Shown here: positions 26,804-35,343 of the stretch, piece after piece | Layout: each line of letters opens with the position of its first letter | How positions within the stretch are numbered: position 1 is the stretch's first letter | Source of the DNA: Oceanobacter sp. | GTDB lineage: Bacteria; Pseudomonadota; Gammaproteobacteria; Pseudomonadales; Oceanobacteraceae | Assembly (NCBI GenBank): GCA_002733645.1 | Contig: NVWL01000052.1 | Span: 1-64,000, forward strand | Direction of reading: 5' to 3' | Length of the DNA: 64,000 bases | The notes under the pieces: generated by a model | The model's input: only the letters and a program-made list of their open reading frames with translations | Told to the model about the DNA's origin: nothing | Database searches by the model: none | Made by a program: the position numbers and the translations under genes

Positions 26804-27721
26804 TTATTCACCGTTTGAAAGGGAATAAACGTAAGCCGATAGAACGTGAACCTTGTCTTCACCAAGAATATCAGCCTGAGCTGGCATCTTACCGTTACGG
26901 CCATTACGCAGAGTAAACTTGATCTGCTTAGTTGAACCGCCATACAGCCAGATTTCGTCGGTCAGATTTGGTGCGCCAACCAACTGGTTGCCTTTACCGT
27001 CTGCACCGTGACATGCCATACACAACATCTGGAATTTAGGTGCTGCTTTTTCAGCCGCTTCAGCGTCGTGGTCAAGGCCTGATAGGCTGCGAACGTATTC
27101 CGTCATATCAGCAATGCCTTCATCACCTAGGGTCGTGCCCCAAGCTGGCATCGCTGCCTGACGACCATACATAAGCGTATGTTTGATGCTCTCAGGAGTG
27201 CCACCCCATAACCAGTCGTTATCGGTTAAGTTCGGGAAGCCCTGAGCGCCCATTGCATTAGTGCCGTGACATACAGAGCAGTTGCTCTTAAACAGGCGCT
27301 GGCCGGTTTGTAAGGCATCTTCGTTCTTTGCCAATTCAGCAATAGGCGTTGCTAGGTAGCCAGCGTAAAGCGGGGCGATTTCTTCTTCAAACGCCTGAAC
27401 TTCAGCTTTCCACTGGTTAGTAGACGTCCAAGTCACGTCTTCGCCATCGACTTTAACAGTCAAAAGACCATCAAAGTTACCTAGGCCGTATGCACCTATG
27501 TACAAGAAACCGTACACGATGGTGCCCCAGAACATGATCACCCACCAACGTGGCAGCGGGTTATTTAGTTCTTCAATGCCATCATAGGTATGACCAGTAG
27601 TTTCACTGGTTGTTTCGTCTTTGCGCTGCCCTTTACTTACATAAAGGATCAATAGGCCGCAGGCGATCATGGAACCGAATACGATTGCCATGATCCATAC
27701 TTGCCAAAATGTAGATAACAT
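26804..27721 (-). CDS. ccoP: cbb3 oxidase dihaem subunit CcoP
   Basis: 305-residue membrane-bound dihaem cytochrome c feeding electrons to CcoN. Two N-terminal transmembrane helices (about 8-28 and 58-80) precede two cytochrome c domains with haem motifs CSVCH (148-152) and CMACH (234-238). The two-helix form is the longer type of CcoP. The start lies 2 bp after the ccoQ stop. Confidence 0.96.
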   Translation of the reverse strand: MLSTFWQVWIMAIVFGSMIACGLLILYVSKGQRKDETTSETTGHTYDGIEELNNPLPRWWVIMFWGTIVYGFLYIGAYGLGNFDGLLTVKVDGEDVTWTSTNQWKAEVQAFEEEIAPLYAGYLATPIAELAKNEDALQTGQRLFKSNCSVCHGTNAMGAQGFPNLTDNDWLWGGTPESIKHTLMYGRQAAMPAWGTTLGDEGIADMTEYVRSLSGLDHDAEAAEKAAPKFQMLCMACHGADGKGNQLVGAPNLTDEIWLYGGSTKQIKFTLRNGRNGKMPAQADILGEDKVHVLSAYVYSLSNGE

Positions 27722-27723
27722 AA

Positions 27724-27900
27724 TTAATTGCTCCGATGTTTATCGTCGTCAGTGGGCATTTCTTCGTTCTCGCTGAACGGAATCTTAGCGTCTTCCTCAA
27801 ACCGCTTGCGGCGGCTTGAGCCGTACGCCCACCAGATGATTCCTAGGAAGGCGACCAAAGCAAAGAGTGAACCGAGCCCACGAACGTCGTTAATATCCAT
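27724..27900 (-). CDS. ccoQ: cbb3 oxidase small subunit CcoQ
   Basis: 58 residues, found by translating the gap between ccoO and ccoP. It has an N-terminal MDINDVRGLGS, one transmembrane helix (about 10-26, with IIWWAY at its end), then a basic SSRRKRF and an acidic tail. This is the typical CcoQ pattern, and position and strand fit the conserved ccoNOQP order. Confidence 0.92.
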   Translation of the reverse strand: MDINDVRGLGSLFALVAFLGIIWWAYGSSRRKRFEEDAKIPFSENEEMPTDDDKHRSN

Positions 27901-27904
27901 ACGA

Positions 27905-28510
27905 TTACCGTTTGGTGATCACAGTGCCAAGCTGCTGTAAGTAGGCAACCAGAGCTTCAATCTCGGTTACGCCATCAACAGCTTCTTTAGCACCTTCGAT
28001 GTCTTCATCTGTGTACGGTACGCCGACCATACGCAGTGCTTTCATCTTGTTAGGAGTGTCACGCCCATCGACTTTATCTTCGAACAGCCAAGGGTATGAC
28101 GGCATTTTTGACTCAGGTACAACATCACGAGGGTTGTACATGTGAGCGCGGTGCCATTCATCGGAATAACGACCACCCAAACGCGCTAGATCAGGACCCG
28201 TACGCTTAGAACCCCACAAGAATGGGTGTTCGTAAACGGATTCGCCAGCGACAGAGTAAGGGCCGTAGCGCTCAGTTTCTGCACGGAATGGACGAACCAT
28301 CTGGGTGTGACAGACGTGACAACCTTCACGGATGTAGATGTCACGACCTTCTAGCTCTAGTGCCGTATGTGGCTTAAGGCCTTCAACAGGCTTGTTGGTG
28401 TCGGTGTCCCAAAATAAAGGAACGATCTCTACCAAACCTGCCCAACTCAGAGCGATAACAATCATTACCACCATCAGTGGCAAGTTCTTTTCAATAGTCT
28501 CATGCTTCAT
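27905..28510 (-). CDS. ccoO: cbb3 oxidase monohaem subunit CcoO
   Basis: 201-residue membrane cytochrome c subunit. One N-terminal transmembrane helix (about 10-32), a single haem site CHVCH (C64, C67, H68) within the conserved [15 protein letters not shown], and the methionine-containing ESKMPSYPW segment for the axial ligand. 12 bp after ccoN, 4 bp before ccoQ. Confidence 0.96.
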   Translation of the reverse strand: MKHETIEKNLPLMVVMIVIALSWAGLVEIVPLFWDTDTNKPVEGLKPHTALELEGRDIYIREGCHVCHTQMVRPFRAETERYGPYSVAGESVYEHPFLWGSKRTGPDLARLGGRYSDEWHRAHMYNPRDVVPESKMPSYPWLFEDKVDGRDTPNKMKALRMVGVPYTDEDIEGAKEAVDGVTEIEALVAYLQQLGTVITKR

Positions 28511-28522
28511 GAATTGAGCTCC

Positions 28523-29953
28523 TTATGCCTGAGCCGCAACAGCGTTAGCTTCACGCTTCGCGTCACGGGTGGTCATGTAAACGTTGAACAACATGATCAG
28601 CATACCGGTCAGGAAGAACGCACCGCCGATAACACGAACAACGTAGCCGCCGTGAGACGCTTCAACAGACTCAACAAAGCTGTAAGTTAGGGTGCCGTCT
28701 TCGTTCACTGCACGCCACATCAGGCCCTGCATAATACCGTTCACCCACATCGCAACGATGTACAGAACTGTACCGATTGTTGCCAACCAGAAGTGCAGGT
28801 TGATCAAACTAGTCGAGTACATTTCGCCAGCTTTACGACCGAACATAATAGGAATCAAGTGGTACAGCGCACCGATAGACACCATAGCCACCCAACCTAA
28901 CGCACCAGAGTGTACGTGGCCGATGGTCCAGTCAGTGTTGTGAGACAGCGCGTTAACTGTCTTGATAGCCATCATTGGGCCTTCGAAGGTAGACATACCG
29001 TAGAAAGACAAAGAGACAACCAAAAAGCGCAAGATAGGATCGGTGCGAAGCTTATGCCAAGCGCCTGATAGGGTCATCATACCGTTGATCATACCGCCCC
29101 AAGAAGGCGCAAGAAGGATCAAAGACATAACCATACCTGAAGTTTGCGCCCAATCTGGCAATGCAGAGTAGTGCAAGTGGTGAGCACCGGCCCAAACGTA
29201 AATCGAGATCAATGCCCAGAAGTGAACAATCGACAAACGGTACGAGTAAACCGGGCGACCCGCTTGCTTAGGCACGAAGTAGTACATGATGCCGAGGAAG
29301 CCTGCAGTCAGGAAGAAACCTACCGCGTTATGGCCCCACCACCACTGAATCATGGCGTCGATAGTACCGGCGTAAACCGAGTACGACTTAGTTAGTGATA
29401 CTGGCACGGCCAAGTTATTCACAACATAAAGGATCGCAATCATGATCATAAAGGCAGCGAAGAACCAGTTAGCAACATAGATGTGGCTTTCTTTACGAAT
29501 CGCCAAGGTGCCAAGGAAGTTCACGCAATAAGATACCCAGACCAAAGTCACTAGGATATCAATTGGCCACTCAAGCTCGGCGTACTCCTTAGTAGAAGTC
29601 ATGCCCATTGGCAGAGTGATCGCAGCAGCAACGATAACGGCTTGCCAGCCCCAGAATGTAAAACTTGCTAACGTATCGGAGAACAAGCGAACACGACAGG
29701 TACGCTGCACGATGTAGTATGAGGTGGCGAACAAAGCACAACCACCAAAAGCAAAAATCACCGTGTTGGTGTGTAAGGGACGGATACGTCCAAAAGATAA
29801 CCAAGGAGTATCAAAGTTCAGTTCAGGCCATGCTAACTGTGCAGCGATGAGGACACCGACCGCCATGCCAACTATGCCCCAGACAACCGTCATGATGGCA
29901 AACTGTCTTACCACCTTGTAGTTGTATTCGGGATGGTCAAATGCTGTGCTCAT
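28523..29953 (-). CDS. ccoN: cbb3 oxidase catalytic subunit CcoN
   Basis: Proton-pumping haem-copper oxidase subunit with very high oxygen affinity. 476 residues with about 12 transmembrane helices. Metal-ligand histidines are visible in the expected segments: [14 protein letters not shown] near residue 60, [13 protein letters not shown] in the middle, [12 protein letters not shown] (copper B pair), and [10 protein letters not shown] (haem ligands). ATG start. It is the promoter-proximal gene of ccoNOQP. Confidence 0.97.
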   Translation of the reverse strand: MSTAFDHPEYNYKVVRQFAIMTVVWGIVGMAVGVLIAAQLAWPELNFDTPWLSFGRIRPLHTNTVIFAFGGCALFATSYYIVQRTCRVRLFSDTLASFTFWGWQAVIVAAAITLPMGMTSTKEYAELEWPIDILVTLVWVSYCVNFLGTLAIRKESHIYVANWFFAAFMIMIAILYVVNNLAVPVSLTKSYSVYAGTIDAMIQWWWGHNAVGFFLTAGFLGIMYYFVPKQAGRPVYSYRLSIVHFWALISIYVWAGAHHLHYSALPDWAQTSGMVMSLILLAPSWGGMINGMMTLSGAWHKLRTDPILRFLVVSLSFYGMSTFEGPMMAIKTVNALSHNTDWTIGHVHSGALGWVAMVSIGALYHLIPIMFGRKAGEMYSTSLINLHFWLATIGTVLYIVAMWVNGIMQGLMWRAVNEDGTLTYSFVESVEASHGGYVVRVIGGAFFLTGMLIMLFNVYMTTRDAKREANAVAAQA

Positions 29954-30304
29954 GATTGGATTCCATTAAACAGCGTGGGATTGAGGGTTGAAAAAATCGG
30001 CGCAATTATGGTGTTTTGAGCCTCTTTTTGCAAATAAACGTCAGAAAAAACACCTGAAATTTCATAGTGTTAAAACAAAATTCTTGATTTTAAAAGCAAA
30101 TGAGATTCGTTATCACTGTAATTGTGTGAGATTCGGCCAAAAAGTAAAATCTCACACAGCCTATTACTGCATCGGAATGATTACCCAGTCCTTGTCAGTC
30201 AGTGAATAGTAGCTTCGTTGCTAATACTCGCATTGATTTGGCTCAAGGTATTCAAGCACAGGTCATGCAGTTACCATCATCCACAGTTAAAAGAGGAAAT
30301 TAAA
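29954..30304. other. Intergenic region between ccoN and hydrolase gene
   Basis: About 350 bp of AT-rich DNA serving two divergent transcripts. I see no convincing gene. It must hold the ccoN promoter, but I find only a single TTGAT half-site (30084-30088), not a full Fnr site. A strong inverted repeat lies at 30123-30158. Confidence 0.7.
30123..30158. repeat. Inverted repeat with 11-bp arms
   Basis: TGTGTGAGATT at 30123-30133 (read with T at 30123) and AATCTCACACA at 30148-30158 are exact complements across a 14-base spacer. No T-run follows. It could be a two-site operator or an mRNA hairpin in the leader of the hydrolase gene. Confidence 0.75.
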
Positions 30305-30952
30305 TTGTACAAAGATTATACATCTAACGGCAAGGATAAAAATCCTTTGCTTATCATAGCTCATGGAGCCGGGGCTGATAGTCAAAGTGATTTTATGACA
30401 GATATGGCATCTCGTATTGCTGACGAGGGCATATATGTTGTGCGATTTGATTTTCCTTACATGATCAAGCGTCAGGAAGACGGAAAGAAACGTCCACCAG
30501 ATCGTGCGCCCAAGTTAATAGTCGCTTGGCAGGACATCATTGCCAACCTTGCGCGCCCATGTGTTATTGGTGGAAAAAGCATGGGAGGGCGTATTGCATC
30601 AATGGTCGCTAACGATGCAGAAATCGGCAACTTGGAAAACGTTGATGCATTGATCAAAGGGTGTGTGAGTTTAGGATACCCGTTTCATCCACCGGGGAAA
30701 CCTGAGAAGCAGCGTACCAGCCACCTTGAAAAACTGCGTAAACCGCTGCTTATGGTTCAGGGCACACGAGATACAATGGGCACGAAAGACGAAGTTGCCG
30801 GATACACGTTAGACAAAAGCATTGAACTTGAGTGGTTAGCAGATGGAAACCATGACCTAAAACCAAGGAAGGTATCCGGGTTTGTTTACGAACACCACCT
30901 AGATCTCACAGCAAAGGCTGTTGCGGCGTTTGTTAAACGTCAGATCGGTTGA
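30305..30952 (+). CDS. Alpha/beta-hydrolase-family protein
   Basis: 215 residues of the KANL3/Tex30-like bacterial hydrolase group. The oxyanion-loop segment IIAHGAGADS is near residue 16, the nucleophile elbow GGKSMGGR holds the serine near residue 87, and the C-terminal GNHDL supplies the catalytic histidine. A TTG at 30305 is chosen because AGAGGA lies 8-12 bases upstream; the 29 residues of the longer frame look non-coding. Substrate unknown. It converges with the monooxygenase-domain gene. Confidence 0.82.
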   Translation: MYKDYTSNGKDKNPLLIIAHGAGADSQSDFMTDMASRIADEGIYVVRFDFPYMIKRQEDGKKRPPDRAPKLIVAWQDIIANLARPCVIGGKSMGGRIASMVANDAEIGNLENVDALIKGCVSLGYPFHPPGKPEKQRTSHLEKLRKPLLMVQGTRDTMGTKDEVAGYTLDKSIELEWLADGNHDLKPRKVSGFVYEHHLDLTAKAVAAFVKRQIG

Positions 30953-30977
30953 TTTGTATTGTCGTGAAGTGAATAGT

Positions 30978-30998
30978 TTGGTGGGCGCTGCCCACCAA
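30978..30998. terminator. Hairpin between convergent genes
   Basis: TTGGTGGGC and GCCCACCAA form a perfect 9-bp stem with a 3-base loop between the hydrolase and ABM-domain genes. No T-run follows; a probable shared terminator. Confidence 0.5.
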
Positions 30999-31021
30999 TA
31001 ACCAATTTACACTGAGAAAGT

Positions 31022-31303
31022 TTACGCCGTTAAAACGGTAAATTTCTCTTGGTCTTTCAGGATTGGCTTAATCGCCGCAATGGCATTGGCACGATCATTA
31101 GATTTACTCCACTTCTTCCAAGCATCTAAACTCGTCCAATTAGTAATGATGACACGATGGTTATCATCTTCGGCATCTTTATACGTCGCGCCAGACACAT
31201 AGCCATGAGCTGAAATCATAGCGCTTAGCGTCTTCTTGATGGCATTGTCATAAGTTGATTCCATACCTTCAGCAATCTGACGTTCGATAATCACCTTAAT
31301 CAT
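31022..31303 (-). CDS. Antibiotic biosynthesis monooxygenase (ABM) domain protein
   Basis: 93 residues matching the small ferredoxin-like ABM fold (dimeric alpha-beta barrel), with IIERQIAEGME at the first strand and a central HRVIITNWTSLDAWKKW. Such stand-alone domains act as quinone or haem monooxygenases or have unknown roles. No cofactor can be predicted. ATG start. It diverges from the first WYL regulator by 122 bp. Confidence 0.82.
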   Translation of the reverse strand: MIKVIIERQIAEGMESTYDNAIKKTLSAMISAHGYVSGATYKDAEDDNHRVIITNWTSLDAWKKWSKSNDRANAIAAIKPILKDQEKFTVLTA

Positions 31304-31425
31304 TACTACAACTTCCTTCTAATCAGTATCTATTAATTCATGTCTATGCTCTTTAAAGTATGGGCCATAAGCAAGGTTTGCAACCAAAATAGTTAAAAAA
31401 ACCAACAAAAAAACAAGGCTCGCAT

Positions 31426-32388
31426 ATGGTAACAACCGATCAAGTACAAAGACTGCACAGCCTGTTTAAAAAACATTCAGAAGGCCTCAACCTAATGACC
31501 CTCGCGGCAGAATTAGCGGCCAGCCCAAGCGTAGTCAAAGAAGCCTTGCAACAACTGACCGAGCAGTACCAAGCGCCGCTGAGCTACAACAGCGACACGC
31601 GCCTTTATGCTTACTTCACCGAAGCACTTGAAGCGTTTGAACTTCCAGGGGTTAGCTTAAGTGCCACAGAGCTGCGCGGCATGGTCGCCGTAGTGAACCT
31701 CCTTAATGACCTAAACCCTGGCCATAACAGCGACGAACTCAACCAACTGCAACGCCAAATCGAAACCTTAGTGGTCACCCATGGCCTCACAATTGATGAC
31801 CTTGGCCAACGCATACGCTTGTTATCGCCGACAAAACGCCAAATTAACAATTACATATACCAACAAGTCAGCGATGCACTGTTTACCCGAAAACAACTCA
31901 ACCTGCACTACGTTGCCAGCGATCAAAGCATCAGCGAAAGAGCGGTAAGCCCACAAACCCTCGTTCACTACCGCGACCAATGGTACCTCGACGCGTGGTG
32001 CCATAAACGACAACAACTGCGCACCTTCATGCTTAGCCGAATAAACAGCGCTTACCAACTTAACGACGCCGCCCGCGAATTTAGTCGCGAAGAACTGGAA
32101 CTACACTTCCATAGCAACTACGGCATCTTTTCGGGGGGCGAAACTCAAATTGCCGAATTACGCTTCATGCCCGGTGCTGCACATCTCGTGGCACAGCAAC
32201 AATGGCACCCAGATGCCAAAGGCCAATGGCACGGTGATGAATATCATTTAAATCTTCCATACAACGACGACCGCGAATTATTGCGTGATTTATTAAGTTA
32301 TGCGCCGTACGTCATTATTAACGGTCCGGAAGAATTAAAAACCGCGTATAAAAAACGCCTGCAAGACGCGTTGAGTCGGAATATGTAG
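31426..32388 (+). CDS. WYL-domain transcriptional regulator (YafY-like)
   Basis: 320 residues: an N-terminal winged helix (about 5-65), a linker, a WYL domain (about 145-225) with the motif QWYLDAWC, and a C-terminal WCX-like extension (about 235-315). WYL domains sense nucleic acid or nucleotide ligands. Codon choice here is richer in C-ending codons (AAC, GCC, ACC) than in neighbours, hinting at separate ancestry. Target genes unknown; the divergent ABM gene is the nearest candidate. Confidence 0.87.
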   Translation: MVTTDQVQRLHSLFKKHSEGLNLMTLAAELAASPSVVKEALQQLTEQYQAPLSYNSDTRLYAYFTEALEAFELPGVSLSATELRGMVAVVNLLNDLNPGHNSDELNQLQRQIETLVVTHGLTIDDLGQRIRLLSPTKRQINNYIYQQVSDALFTRKQLNLHYVASDQSISERAVSPQTLVHYRDQWYLDAWCHKRQQLRTFMLSRINSAYQLNDAAREFSREELELHFHSNYGIFSGGETQIAELRFMPGAAHLVAQQQWHPDAKGQWHGDEYHLNLPYNDDRELLRDLLSYAPYVIINGPEELKTAYKKRLQDALSRNM

Positions 32389-32567
32389 GTCATATGTGAA
32401 CTGAAATAAAGAGTCATACTCTCGCGTGATGCCTATATCGCCTGTACTCCTGTGTTTAACCAACATTTAAGATTAAAAATATTGAATTGTATTATCAGGA
32501 AAAGCTGGAATATTAGGTCTAGTCTTTAATGGTCAATCTATTTATTTCAATATTGAGGATGTTGTTT

Positions 32568-33104
32568 ATGAAGAAAGCTCTAGTCGCTGGGCTGGCATTT
32601 GTTGCCTGCTCTGTGTATGCAGATAGGTATGATTCGGATTATGGTTTGGTTTTCGAAGGTGCTTTTCAGTTAGGTAGCTACACCGAAGATGGCTTTGACA
32701 CTTTGTCTCCTTCCGCGCTAAGTCTTCGTTTGGAAAAGCCATTAACAAACTTCCTCTCACTTAGAGCTGATTATGCATTTGGTGTCGATAGTGATGAGAC
32801 TGAGCGCAGTGGAGTAGTTTATGACTTAGAATTGAAGAAGCTTATGTCTGGTTTTTTGAAGGGACGTTACTCTACTTCGGATATACTTTCAGTTTACGTA
32901 CTGCTTGGTTTTAGTAAAGGTGAATTCAGTACAGAAGCCTCTGGAATTGTAGATACAGCGTCAGATAGTTCTATGTCATATGGTCTTGGTGGAACGTATC
33001 AATTCGATACTAAAACTGCATTGTCAGTTGAGTATATTTCATATTTTTCCGGAGATTCTGCGAGTTATAGCGGTGTGAATGTTGGCCTTTCACAAAGTTT
33101 TTGA
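32568..33104 (+). CDS. Outer-membrane beta-barrel protein
   Basis: 178 residues with a signal peptide (1-19, ending SVYADR) and eight predicted amphipathic strands typical of small OmpA/OmpX-like barrels, ending in a C-terminal phenylalanine (VGLSQSF), the usual outer-membrane assembly signal. Function unknown. The ATG at 32568 is preferred because GAGG lies about 9 bases upstream; the longer frame adds 13 residues before the signal peptide. It abuts the toxin remnant that follows. Confidence 0.8.
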   Translation: MKKALVAGLAFVACSVYADRYDSDYGLVFEGAFQLGSYTEDGFDTLSPSALSLRLEKPLTNFLSLRADYAFGVDSDETERSGVVYDLELKKLMSGFLKGRYSTSDILSVYVLLGFSKGEFSTEASGIVDTASDSSMSYGLGGTYQFDTKTALSVEYISYFSGDSASYSGVNVGLSQSF

Positions 33105-33516
33105 TACGGACTAGGAGCGGTTTATTCGCTGTTTTTTCTGCCATTGTTCGTATCGTTGAGAATACTCAACACTTGAAAAAACTAGCGGCAGTCGCAAAAC
33201 ACGGCGGTATCGTATTAACAGGTGTTGGCGCTGCGGCATCTTGTATGCAGATAGCGGATGCTGATAGTCGTCTGGAAAAGAACGGAATTTTGGTTGAGAT
33301 AGTTGTAAGTACCGTTGTCGGTGTGGGTTCTAGTTTCTCGTAGGTTTGTTTCTCGTCTCTAATCCTGTGGGTTGGGGGACCGCGCTCGTTCTGGCTACAG
33401 GCAGTGTGGCTACTAGTTATATGGTCGGGAAGGCTTCCAGAACGGCATTTGATCGTTCTGGTACCAAGGTTGATTTGGTGGAAGGGGTTGGGATTGATAA
33501 CGTCTGCCGGAAATAG
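33101..33516 (+). pseudogene. Toxin C-terminal remnant 1 (frameshifted)
   Basis: One frame (33101-33343) encodes a Gly/Ala-rich segment with VLTGVGAAASCMQIADADSR and VEIVVSTVVGVG, then stops. The next frame, open from 33334 to the stop at 33514-33516, continues with SNPVGWGTALVLATGSVATS, GKASRTAFDRSG, and a terminal GVGIDNVCRK. Joined by one frameshift near 33331-33343, they give a glycine-zipper hydrophobic region plus a compact tail, as at the C-terminus of large bacterial toxins. The N-terminal body is missing. The stop overlaps the next gene's GTG, which is typical of toxin-immunity pairs. The exact toxin family is not identified. Confidence 0.65.
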
Positions 33517-33905
33517 TGTATTCGTATTTGTTTTGGTCGATGATGGGAGCATGCGTAGGAGGTATTGCTTGGACTCTCTTATCGCTACCTTTTATGTTCG
33601 CTCTGCCAAGAGAGTTTATGCAAAAGTATTTCTCTCAACCTCATTTTAACAAAAGCGAACTTGCTATTTTTTCAGCATTTCCTGCGAATCTCATTCGTAA
33701 TGTGATGTTCGTCAGGCTTATTGCATCCCCCTCATCAGGTAAGGTAAGAGGGCTTACAGAAGCATATCAAGGTGTGTCAGCCATAATTCGAAATTTCGCG
33801 AAATTTCTTTATGGGTCACTCCTGTTTGTTCTTATATGGTTATTTGGTACCGGTTTCATTATGGTTGCTGTCATTGCTTATGACAATATATCGAAAATTT
33901 CCTAG
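33516..33905 (+). CDS. Membrane immunity-like protein 1
   Basis: 129 residues with two hydrophobic regions (about 4-30 and 92-120) flanking a soluble loop. The loop has KYFSQPHFNKSELAIF, RNVMFVRLIASPSSG and RGLTEAY, shared closely with the protein at 34005. GTG start overlapping the stop of toxin remnant 1 by one base. Position, size and membrane nature suggest an immunity protein against a pore-forming or membrane toxin; this is inference. Confidence 0.72.
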   Translation: MYSYLFWSMMGACVGGIAWTLLSLPFMFALPREFMQKYFSQPHFNKSELAIFSAFPANLIRNVMFVRLIASPSSGKVRGLTEAYQGVSAIIRNFAKFLYGSLLFVLIWLFGTGFIMVAVIAYDNISKIS

Positions 33906-33918
33906 TCTTCTTTGTTAA

Positions 33919-34020
33919 GCGCTTGGTTTCAAGGGCGAACCAACCGCATATGATCAATACGGATCACTAATATATTTGGTTGCTGGTACTGGAGTGGATT
34001 CTGTATGCCGCAGGAACTAG
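33919..34020 (+). pseudogene. Toxin C-terminal remnant 2
   Basis: A 33-codon open stretch without start, ending KGEPTAYDQYGSLIYLVAG then TGVDSVCRRN. It aligns over about 27 residues with the tail of remnant 1 (GKASRTAFDRSGTKVDLVEG then VGIDNVCRK), sharing T-A-aromatic-D, G, LV, G-G, and D-x-VCR. It is therefore the eroded end of a second copy of the same toxin module, directly upstream of the second immunity-like gene. Confidence 0.65.
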
Positions 34021-34400
34021 GAGGGTTTCTTTTCCTATGCTTATGGTATTCATTTTACGGCATGTTCGGCTGGACCTTTGCTGCGTTGATCTTTCGCTTG
34101 ATTACACCCGCTACTTTTCATCGTAAATATTTCACGACGCCTTACTTCCGTGAGGCTGAAGTAACAATGTTGACGGGGTTTCCCCTAATGTTCGTTAGAA
34201 CGGCGATGTTTATTCGCATACTTGCATCGCCATCGTCAGGACTGAAGAGAGGTCTGTCTGAAGCTTATAAAGAAGCGCCTGTTTGGCTCGTAACCTACGC
34301 CAAACTACTCTACCTCAGCCTTATCCTCGTGTTGACTTGGATGTTCGGTATGTTGGCATTCTGGGGCTGCTATATCGCCTATGATCAGTGGCTCACTTGA
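34005..34400 (+). CDS. Membrane immunity-like protein 2
   Basis: 131 residues, a paralogue of the protein at 33516: KYFTTPYFREAEV, RTAMFIRILASPSSG, RGLSEAY and a C-terminal IAYDQ line up position for position. Two hydrophobic regions (about 5-32 and 95-125). ATG start 9 bases after GGAGTGG, overlapping the end of toxin remnant 2 by 16 bp. A second orphan immunity gene, retained although its toxin is gone. Confidence 0.72.
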   Translation: MPQELGGFLFLCLWYSFYGMFGWTFAALIFRLITPATFHRKYFTTPYFREAEVTMLTGFPLMFVRTAMFIRILASPSSGLKRGLSEAYKEAPVWLVTYAKLLYLSLILVLTWMFGMLAFWGCYIAYDQWLT

Positions 34401-34485
34401 TGACTCAATAGATAGTGCTAAGGATTGCTTACCTGAAACAATCAGTCTGATACCATACAAAAAGAAATCAAATTAAGGACATGGA

Positions 34486-35343
34486 ATGCCTGCCACATCA
34501 GCAACACCTCAGGAAAGTGCAATCTCACCTCGTGATTTGCAAGCTTATCGCCAGATTGAACAGGTGGCTCGCTGGGAAGGTCGGGTGACCACCAATACGC
34601 TAATAGATACTTTGGGCTGTAAACGTACCACCGCAAGCAGCATCATTCAGGGCTACCGGGAAGCCTGTCCAAATAACCTAACATATTGCACCAGTAGTCG
34701 GGGCTATTTACCGTCCGATGCGTTTGAGGTGACGTTTTCGAGCGGCACTCTTGAAGAATATACTCAGCTTACATCGTTGGGTGTGTCTGAATTTACCGCA
34801 TACCCGATGCAAATGTTACAACGCAGCCCTGACCCTGCCGTTGTTCGGCCAATACTTAAAGCGATCACAGAAAAGCAACGCCTTGATATTAGTTACGCCT
34901 CGTTTACATCCCCTGAAGATGGTGACCGCATCATCAGTCCACATACACTGGTTAACGACGGTAGCCGTTGGCACGTGAGAGCGTGGTGTGAAAAAAATCA
35001 GGACTTCCGCGATTTCGTACTCTCGCGCATACAGGCCGTTTACGGAGCAGAGGGAAATGCCACTACGACAGCGAATCAAGACGAAGGTTGGAATCAGTGG
35101 CTGACTGTATCAATTGAACCCGATATCCGCTTATCAGAGTCTCAACAAAAGCTTGTTGTACTCGATTACGCAATGGAAGAAACCACCGAAAAAAGATTTG
35201 TCCGACACTATCCAGTGCGCCGTGCACTGCTCATATATACCCTTCAAAATTTACGCCTAGACCGTCTACGCGAACGCGGTGAGGCGCAACAGATCATGCT
35301 CACTTCCGAATGCCAACGGGCATTAAAACCGTTCCTCCCGTAA
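34486..35343 (+). CDS. BrxR/CapW-type WYL regulator
   Basis: 285 residues: a winged helix (about 15-75), a WYL domain (about 120-190) and a C-terminal WCX-like dimerisation region. The core segment DGSRWHVRAWCEKNQDFRD then FVLSRI is typical of the BrxR/CapW regulators that sit upstream of BREX, CBASS and other phage-defence operons and repress them. Only distant resemblance to the WYL protein at 31426. ATG with AAGGA upstream. The operon at 35685 on the same strand is its likely target. Confidence 0.88.
   Translation: MPATSATPQESAISPRDLQAYRQIEQVARWEGRVTTNTLIDTLGCKRTTASSIIQGYREACPNNLTYCTSSRGYLPSDAFEVTFSSGTLEEYTQLTSLGVSEFTAYPMQMLQRSPDPAVVRPILKAITEKQRLDISYASFTSPEDGDRIISPHTLVNDGSRWHVRAWCEKNQDFRDFVLSRIQAVYGAEGNATTTANQDEGWNQWLTVSIEPDIRLSESQQKLVVLDYAMEETTEKRFVRHYPVRRALLIYTLQNLRLDRLRERGEAQQIMLTSECQRALKPFLP

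Noticed and set aside
30084-30099. Fnr box upstream of ccoN
   Set aside because: TTGAT is present, but the partner half (ATCAA) is replaced by AAAGC; a half-site alone is too common in AT-rich DNA.
29988-30209. 73-codon frame in the ccoN-hydrolase intergenic region
   Set aside because: Lys/Phe-rich translation of AT-rich DNA, poor start context and no recognisable family.
33404-33649. 81-codon plus-strand frame across the toxin-immunity junction
   Set aside because: Its translation (VIWSGRLPERHLIV) has no family character, while the other two frames give matching toxin and immunity paralogues.
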